Source of the DNA: Dendrophyllia cribrosa
Lineage: Eukaryota > Cnidaria > Anthozoa > Scleractinia > Dendrophylliidae
Reading direction: 5' to 3'
Assembly: GCA_024195265.1 (NCBI GenBank)
Contig: JAJLRJ010000007.1
Span: 5,786,058 to 5,850,057 of the forward strand
Length of the DNA stretch: 64,000 nt
Made by a program: the position numbers and the translations under genes. The first letter of the stretch is position 1; each line of letters begins with the position of its first letter. Shown one piece after another: positions 59,001 to 64,000 of the stretch. Below the pieces are notes generated by a model, which saw only the letters and a program-made list of their open reading frames with translations, did not search any database and had not been told where the DNA came from.

Positions 59001-62000
59001 TGACAGAAAACCTAAAACGAAAAATGCGACAGGAAAGATCATGTTTCTCAGTCCGTCGTTGAAAGGAAGCGACAGAGACGTACGTTAAGATTAGAAGGCT
59101 TACCTCATCTCGTAAAGGTTTCAAATCTTGACAGGTCTGCAAAATTCCCTACAAAATAAAGTTGTTTTCCGAATATTTATTAAAAACAATTCATTGCTTG
59201 CACACATCGCTAACTGCAATAACACAACTAGATTAGCATATTATTTCGAATGTAACATTGTACACGGTTTGAACCCAGGAGTATCTATAGTCTGTCGAGT
59301 GCGATTGTCCGGGTTAGTGTAGTTCTGAAAAGAATTGTTGTTGTTGACAATGACTGACGTTTCGACAACCTGAGTGGAAGTCATCTTCAGAGTCATATTG
59401 GTCAGTTTTGCCATGATGTTATGGGCTGTTTAGACTCAATAGAGTGTTTCACAACTTACTTGAATAACAGGAATAGGATCTGCAATAGATTCTTGCTCGA
59501 GTAATGAGCTGAAGACGCGAACAGCCTCTTCATGGAAAGTGCCATAACCTTTACCCTTTGCACCTAAAATACGTCAGGGGAAGAGTTTGCCAGAATAAAT
59601 TAAACTGCAATTAGTAGACTGCTTTTAAGTTGAGTGTCGTGAAACCAAAACCAATGTAATTACTCTGGCAAATCACAACACAGGCAGGCAATTCAATGAA
59701 CCAATCAAAACTCGAAGTAAATACAGGTAGCCGGCGCCAAGCGCGGGAAAACGCGTGAGTCACGATTGGTTTTGGTTTTCGTTGTGATTGGTTGAGAAAT
59801 TGGCGCGATATTTATTAGCCAATCACAAAGCGTAGCAATGCAAACCCAAAGCAATCACGAAATTACATTGACACTCAATTGAAAACCGCTGTTATAATAC
59901 CAACATTAGTAGATGGCCCTCTATTTAATTTGCCATTTTTCGAGCTTTTTTGTGCAATTTTATGAAATGACAAGTTCTGTTTAGCTGAAATGAGTAAACT
60001 TGTTGTATGTAATTACCCAGTGACGTGACGTTTTTCAGTAATGTCAAAAGACAATGGGTGATTGTTATGCTATCAGATAGCAAACTGGAATGTATCACTG
60101 ATAAAGCGCACCATTAAAACATTTAACACAAAGAGCCTTGGGAGTTTAAAGCATCGCTTTACCTAGACCAAAATAACAACAGGGCGTAAAATTGCACGTA
60201 AAATCATTGACTCAAATTTAAATAAATATTAAATATCAATATGCAATGCACGGGGTGTTTCGCCATATTATTTTGGCCTGGGTAAAAACACTCACTGGTT
60301 TTAGGTCAACTGTACAACAGTAGCTACGGTCTCAAAAGACAGTTGAAAATAATGTTACGTCAACTTCTAGTGTTTTTAGTCCTTACCGAAATAATCAACA
60401 CTTCATCACTAACAACAGCCAATAAGATTGCTGGTAAAAACTCACGTGACGATTGTGATTGTCCATAAGGGAGGGGTAGAAGAGGCGCCTTGAGTGGAAT
60501 CTTGGAGTACTTCAGCACTGGATTGGTACGATACACTTGGTCTGCTTCATTATCAGTTGTGGTGCTCTGTTTAGGGAGAGAAAAAGCTTATGTGTAAGAG
60601 AGTGCTTTACTCTTAGGCAAGTCATACTTTAAGTGCCTCTATAGAAAGAGAAATTGATTTAGTTGTTTTGATTTATTTTTAAGCTCTTTTTTGTCACGCT
60701 AGGAAAGTTAAGGTGCATGTTACGTGACGTCACGCGTGTTATGATGTCATAGCAAATCTTTCTTTAGTTTTGGCGAGTCACTATTACCGAAAGTCAAGCT
60801 AGAAAAAAACTCCTGTTATCTGTTTGGTTGTAATGCCAACTCTCGCCAATCCGGTAATAATGAAAGTTTGTTTGTCTTGATTTCTTTTGTTTTGCCATTT
60901 TCAGTTTTCTAATTATGTAAATAAATTTTCAGTTTCACGATAGTACAAAACAATAAGGTGAAGACGCTTCCAGGAGAATTTGTCCAGTATAACGGCGAAC
61001 AAGTGCCGTTACACATACTTTATTCAAACACAATATACCTTTAACTCTGAAACCAACTTCTCAAAAGCCGTCTCTACCGGCGGTTTGGAATCTATTACCT
61101 GCAAAAAGACAAACACAAAGTCTTGGGTCAAAAGATCAAACGTCAAACCATTGAAACAATTCCCATACAGAAATTCAGTACATCAAAGTATACTTCAAGT
61201 ATACCTTATTTCAACTTCTCAGTAAAAACAGTAAACTTGAAGTATACTTCAATAATTGAAGTATACTTCAAGTATACTCAACTGAAGTATACTTCAAGTA
61301 TACCTTATTTGAAATTCTCAGTAAAAACAGTAAACTTGAAGTATACTTCATTTAAACTTCAAGGTTAATGAAATGAAGTATGAATGAAGTGTATTTCTAC
61401 ATTGTACTATATTTATACTTCAACAATTGAAGTATACTTCTTTAATCTGGGAGCTTGTGAAACAAATCTCACCTAAAATAAGGTATTCTTTAAAACAAAT
61501 TTTCCAGAAGATTTCCGGAGAATGTCCGAATGGTGTACGGTGTTTCTCAAAGTAATTTTCCAAAGATGTTCAAAGAATTCCGAGGAAAACCCAACAAGGT
61601 TTCGATTGTACACCAACACCACTCAAATGTCAAGGCAATGGCAAAATAAGTGTGGAAATGTCTAAATTTAAGTGAAGTGACCGGCCAAAAAAAAAATTAA
61701 AAGCCACATACAAAAGGTCAAATGGTAGGCAAGTGTTTCTGTGGTACAATTGGCGATGAATATATGATGTATTCATTGTTTATACCTCCTGTATGGCACT
61801 AGCCCAGCGAATCGCCTCTTCCTGAAGCTTTGCATGGAGAACATAGGATCGTTTTCTTCCATTGACAATAAATGTCCAGTCACCTGAAAACAAACAAATA
61901 CATTGCTTAAAATGAGGCCCACAAACTCGCTTGAGACGAGAGACATTAGGGGCGAGGGGAAACCACTTCAAATCCAACTGGAGAGAGAAAAGACGTCCAA

Positions 62001-63477
62001 GTGATCTGTTAAGATATTTTAAGGCTTGGACATTTTAGTCGCAGCTTGGTTCACCACTCAGTATGTGATAAATGTGATGTTCGTTCTAAGAAAGGACTCA
62101 GCCCAATTAATATTAGGACGAGGTCATCGTCGAGACCCATGGTAAACTGTCAGGGCTCATCATTGACTGTCTTACTTTGCACCGACTACTAACCGCTGTT
62201 TCTCTCCAAGGATGGGGATCATAACATGGGGTGTTTTGTATGCGGGTGGTAGTGGTCGGTGCAGAAAAAGGGAAGAAGGGAAAGAGGGTTACATCTTATA
62301 TCAGTTTATGATCAAGTTAATTTTCTTATGAGGTCGTGCAATTTTGATCTTACCAGGTTCTCGTTCCTCAGGTGATACAACAGAACAGAGACTGTTTAAC
62401 ACAATGGAGCCAAATTTGGGGCTGTTCTTCACATAAGACTTGTAGTAATCAAGCGAGTTTCCTGTTAAAACGCACCACCTGGAGAACAAACAAAAACCAA
62501 CAATCTAGCCTGTACGTTTAACTATCCAGGGATTTTAAGCTCGTAAACGCGATTCTGACAAAAACAAACTAGTTTTTACCTAACCCTTTATCTCGCGAGT
62601 GAATCATGATTCTCACTTTTGAATCTTGTTGAGGAAATCCTAAAGTGAGACTATTCCAATGGAAGCTTTCCAACAGTTGCCGTTAATTTTACAAATTTGT
62701 TTTTAATATCGGAATTTTTCCAGTTTTGAACTTGGAATGGGATGTGTTTTAAGCATTACTTGAACAGATGATGCAAAAATAAATCACATATGCATCAATA
62801 ATCAAATTTGCTCGCTAGTATTCGGTAACCTACATGTGAGATTGCAGTGATGTTAGCTTGCTTATTTGCATTTATTTTACGTACAAACAGAGTGGTTTTC
62901 AGTTCAGTGTCGAAAGTAATTCCTCGATTGCTTTGGTTTTACATTGCTACGCTTTGTGATTAGCTAAAAAATCTCGCACCACTTTATCAATCAATCACAA
63001 GTAAGACCAAAACCAATCGCACGAGTTTTCCCGCGCTTGGATCATGGCGCCAGCTACCTGTATTTGCTTCGCGTTCTGATTGGTTGATCGGATTGTCCGC
63101 GTCTGTTGTGATTGGTCAGAGTGATTACTTTGGTTTTCAATAGCCCATTTCCGTGTTGCTCTTAGCCTCCTTTTCAAACCGAGGCCAAGTGCAAAACCAT
63201 TCATATGAAAAATAGTTTTCTTTCACATGCAAATAAAACTTTATCCATATGAATGGTTTTGCACTTGGCCTCGGTTTGAAAAGAAGGCTAAGAGCAACTC
63301 GGAAATGGGCTGTTGGTTTTACTACACTCAATTGAAAACTGATCTACACTGATCATGAATTCATCACTTGCCTCTTTCTTCTAGAGTCATCATTGGCACC
63401 TTCTTTAATAAGCCAACCCTTTTCAATAACATCAGCAAAGCCTTCATCAATTTCATGTTCTTTACTTTGCTGTACAG
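47470..63477 (-). CDS. PLEKHH: PLEKHH/MAX-1-like protein, C-terminal part (PH, MyTH4, FERM), 22 exons, 5' end outside window
   Basis: Exons in transcription order: 63477-63372, 62478-62354, 61883-61786, 61098-61039, 60566-60446, 59563-59460, 59148-59104, 59011-58937, 58700-58627, 57985-57905, 57719-57680, 57142-57056, 55919-55783, 54573-54450, 53441-53329, 52902-52806, 52096-52060, 51471-51371, 49966-49880, 49004-48895, 48515-48431, 47580-47470 (TAG). Phases join without a break into about 671 residues. Exons 1-3 form a PH domain (RKRWCVLTGNSLDYYKS ... GDWTFIVNGRKRSYVLH ... AIRWASAIQEV). Exons 5-10 form MyTH4 (GILQTCQDLKPLRDEVFCQL, CTFVPTRKYLRYLRFHLKR). Exons 12-22 form FERM (CYGGGSCKITINSATTAGE, SWPGYGSTLFDVE, LSFGAPAANVYK, EIAKLMKAYINQIVKLR). 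Order and spacing match the C-terminal half of vertebrate PLEKHH1/2 (~1,400-1,500 residues) and worm MAX-1, cytoskeleton- and phosphoinositide-linked proteins; MAX-1 acts in axon guidance. The first PH and coiled coil should lie to the right. The first exon's 5' edge could be 63469. Confidence 0.92.
47755..47860. repeat. Short tandem repeat GTCTCACGCCTTAGGGTGA
   Basis: Three TCTCACGCC units in a row, then looser copies. In the last PLEKHH intron. Confidence 0.7.
48808..48862 (-). repeat. tRNA-Leu/Ser-like 5' half
   Basis: Minus strand reads GGCGCGTTGGCCGAGTGGTT and then AGTGCACCGGATT, the 5' half of a class II tRNA with its A box. No 3' half or B box. In a PLEKHH intron. Confidence 0.55.
49370..49815. 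repeat. Inverted and direct repeats, CACCACACAAACAGAGGATGG
   Basis: GGCCATTACAGATGCACAG...CACCACACAAACAGAGGA occurs at ~49680 and ~49752 (direct). An inverted relative (TCCTGTGTTTGTGTGGTGTG) lies at ~49391, with TGGCGATTTGTGGCTGGCGA-type arms between. Confidence 0.6.
50327..50472. mobile_element. Fold-back MITE GCATGGGCAGTGC
   Basis: CAGCATGGGCAGTGC near 50322 mirrors GCACTGCCCATGAACAGC near 50450; TTTACGCACTTGTTGGTT mirrors AACCAACTCGTACGTAAA. Inserted in an 88-bp repeat context. Confidence 0.7.
50466..50805. repeat. 88-bp minisatellite array, ~4 copies (PLEKHH intron)
   Basis: Unit CAGGAAAGTACTGCTCAATA...ATGGTCACACT...TTAGAGCCACCTTGTACAG. Reverse complement of the 16826-17177 array. Confidence 0.9.
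51705..51852. repeat. ~28-bp tandem repeat GATGTGATTACTACTCCCCC
   Basis: Five to six units of CTGGGATGTGATTACTACTC with drift at the left end. Intron between PLEKHH exons 17 and 18. Confidence 0.85.
52421..52558. mobile_element. Palindromic MITE ATAGAGGTTTTGCACGGCAG
   Basis: ATAGAGGTTTTGCACGGCAG at 52421 mirrors CTGCCGTGCAAAACCTCTAT near 52558 with only one mismatch. GCAGGCACAATAG and TTGTTCCTGCC also pair. Confidence 0.85.
52928..53215. mobile_element. CCAAT-rich MITE, copy 3 (plus), with internal duplication
   Basis: GAACCAATCACAACAGACGC occurs twice in tandem (near 53008 and 53041), adding about 33 bp and extra CCAAT words relative to other copies. Right end incomplete. PLEKHH intron 15. 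Confidence 0.85.
53564..54300. repeat. 88-bp minisatellite array, ~8 copies (PLEKHH intron 14)
   Basis: Units CAGTAGCTTTCATTTGAATG...TCCACAGACTCAAAAGTTAG...CACCTTGTACAGCATAATAA, with small indels. The array ends about 150 bp from the GC donor of exon 14. Confidence 0.92.
54444..54455 (-). other. GC-AG intron donor after PLEKHH exon 14 (GC at 54449-54448)
   Basis: The exon ends GAACAG and the intron begins GCAAGT. Splicing yields FLYEQ|ACDSIILGKYPAP, matching the FERM sequence of this family. Using the first downstream GT instead brings in a stop (TGA) at the start of the next exon. Confidence 0.82.
54610..54845. mobile_element. CCAAT-rich MITE, copy 4 (plus)
   Basis: AGAGCGGTTTTCAGTTTAGT at the left and CGACACTCAACTGATGAAC at the right; core GGCGCCAAGCGCGGGAAAAC intact. 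Starts 40 bp upstream of PLEKHH exon 14, next to its acceptor. Confidence 0.85.
55314..55741. mobile_element. Tc1/mariner- or pogo-like MITE, TA duplication
   Basis: Ends CAGTCAACTTTCTC and GAGAGAGTTGACTT are inverted and flanked by TA (55312-55313, 55742-55743). AAGACGGACA units inside. It ends 40 bp beyond PLEKHH exon 13. A partial relative lies at 63498-63785. Confidence 0.8.
56340..56772. repeat. Hexamer-type satellite TTTGCGTTTGCC / TTTTCC
   Basis: About 430 bases of TTTGCG, TTTGCC and TTTTCC hexamers. All three plus-strand frames stay open for 139-197 codons as an artefact of the 6-base period. PLEKHH intron 12. Confidence 0.95.
57506..57541. repeat. Poly-C tract in PLEKHH intron 11
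   Basis: About 36 bases of C with few interruptions; a G run in the transcript. Length is likely unreliable. Confidence 0.85.
59618..59893. mobile_element. CCAAT-rich MITE, copy 5 (plus), nearly complete
   Basis: TGCTTTTAAGTTGAGTGTCG to CACTCAATTGAAAACCGC; both ends are present, about 275 bp. In PLEKHH intron 5. Confidence 0.88.
61186..61445. repeat. GAAGTATACTTCAAGTATAC repeat cluster
   Basis: Many copies of the 12-base palindrome GAAGTATACTTC in both spacing and orientation, plus a ~100-bp direct repeat (CTCAGTAAAAACAGTAAACT at 61218 and 61317). PLEKHH intron 3. Confidence 0.8.
62590..62760. repeat. Single diverged unit of the 88-bp repeat family (PLEKHH intron 1)
   Basis: CTTTATCTCGCGAGTGAATC, GAGGAAATCCTAAAGTGAGA and a TTCCAATGGAAGC segment keep the order seen in the 88-bp units and their flanks. 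Confidence 0.5.
62890..63347. mobile_element. CCAAT-rich MITE, copy 6 (minus), split by another MITE
   Basis: AGAGTGGTTTTCAGTTCAGT to CACTCAATTGAAAACTGATC, continuous once 63139-63315 is removed. PLEKHH intron 1; its right end lies about 25 bp from the GC donor of exon 1. Confidence 0.85.
63139..63315. mobile_element. Palindromic MITE nested in the CCAAT MITE
   Basis: CAATAGCCCATTTCCGTGTT mirrors AACTCGGAAATGGGCTGTTG. The host sequence GGTTTT is repeated on both sides; duplication length is 5 or 8 bp depending on where the element ends. Relative of 29545-29745. Confidence 0.8.
63366..63377 (-). other. GC-AG intron donor after PLEKHH exon 1 (GC at 63371-63370)
   Basis: The exon ends AAAGAG and the intron begins GCAAGT, the strong consensus of GC-type donors. 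Joining here to the next exon gives RRKRWCVLTG, as PH domains require. The nearby GT (in CAAGTG) would shift the next exon out of frame. Confidence 0.8.
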
Positions 63478-64000
63478 CTGTAAAATACAAGGGAAATACA
63501 GTCAGCTGACACCTCTATAAGACGGACACCTGGTGTTGGTCCCTGCCGACAAGAGTTGGGTGGTTTGGTTTGCCCTGCAAATAGCTGGAAAGCTAATCGT
63601 GATGGGGCAAAACAAGTACATGAATAATAATATACGGACAACGGATACTTTGAAACCGCCGTCAACGGACACTTGAGAAGTACTTTTTTTAGGGAAAAAT
63701 ACTTTAAAACGGAAATGTAGGTGCTGAATAAGAACAACGAGTCCACTTATCTAATATCATTTTTGTTCCAGTTTGTAGGTTTTGCTTAACCGACTTTAAA
63801 CAGAATATCATTGAATATTCCACAGTTTTGGCTGTGTCACGAAATGCATTTAGACCAATCGCGGGCGAGAAAAATATTTGATAAACTAGTAGTAATCATA
63901 TATTATAGTGCGTCTCCTTATCCCGTGGCACCTCGTCTTGACCTACGTAGTACCTCAGTTTCAGCCACCGTTTAAAGGGGCTATGTCGCGAGATATGTCA
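63478..64000. other. Right edge: PLEKHH intron with MITE fragments
   Basis: No exon seen. Bases 63498-63785 resemble the pogo-like MITE at 55314 (CACCTCTATAAGACGGACAC). Bases 63880-64000 are the inverted partner of 5980-6105 and run off the edge. Confidence 0.6.

Overview
This window looks like nuclear DNA of an anthozoan cnidarian, most likely a stony coral. That is an inference. The sequence shows AT-rich DNA, genes broken into many small exons by GT-AG introns, frequent TACATGTA-type motifs, tRNA-derived SINEs, and very many short fold-back transposons (MITEs) of the kinds I associate with corals. No database search was possible. Splice sites were read by eye and checked for reading-phase continuity and for agreement with remembered family sequences.

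Layout. Bases 1-8,200 are a transposon graveyard. A 5.3-kb outer element with an 8-bp target duplication is interrupted by a 4.9-kb element with ~1-kb inverted repeats and a TTAA target duplication, which itself holds further MITEs. A decayed coding fragment (6.8-7.23 kb, minus) and an interleaved palindrome (7.37-8.16 kb) follow. Bases 8,200-18,000 are gene-poor; they hold one orphan terminal exon for a membrane anchor with a Cys-rich tail (10.73 kb, plus), tRNA-like fragments, an 88-bp minisatellite and MITEs.

Genes. (1) SEC22A-like ER/Golgi longin protein, complete, six exons, minus, 24172-18219, 300 aa. (2) Head-to-head with it across 490 bp, a three-zinc-finger RGG-rich putative RNA-binding protein, plus, 24663-38712, 11 coding exons, 660 aa, with a probable 3' UTR exon near 40.4 kb. 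(3) A tentative two-exon small membrane protein, minus, 42483-41687. (4) A single-exon secreted cystatin, plus, 42523-43023. (5) The C-terminal 671 residues (second PH domain, MyTH4, FERM) of a PLEKHH/MAX-1-like protein, minus, 22 exons from 63477 to 47470; its 5' part lies beyond the window's right edge. Two of its introns start with GC instead of GT, and a 76-bp copy of its last intron/exon boundary lies 3 kb downstream beside a transposon.

The genes do not form an obvious pathway. The SEC22A/zinc-finger pair and the cystatin/small-membrane-protein pair may each share a bidirectional promoter. Introns and intergenic DNA are filled with MITEs; one CCAAT-rich family has six copies here. I found no CRISPR array, operon, rRNA gene or clearly undescribed system. 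The best leads are the nested transposon, the PLEKHH exon duplicate, the GC-AG introns, the CCAAT-bearing MITEs and the orphan Cys-tail exon.
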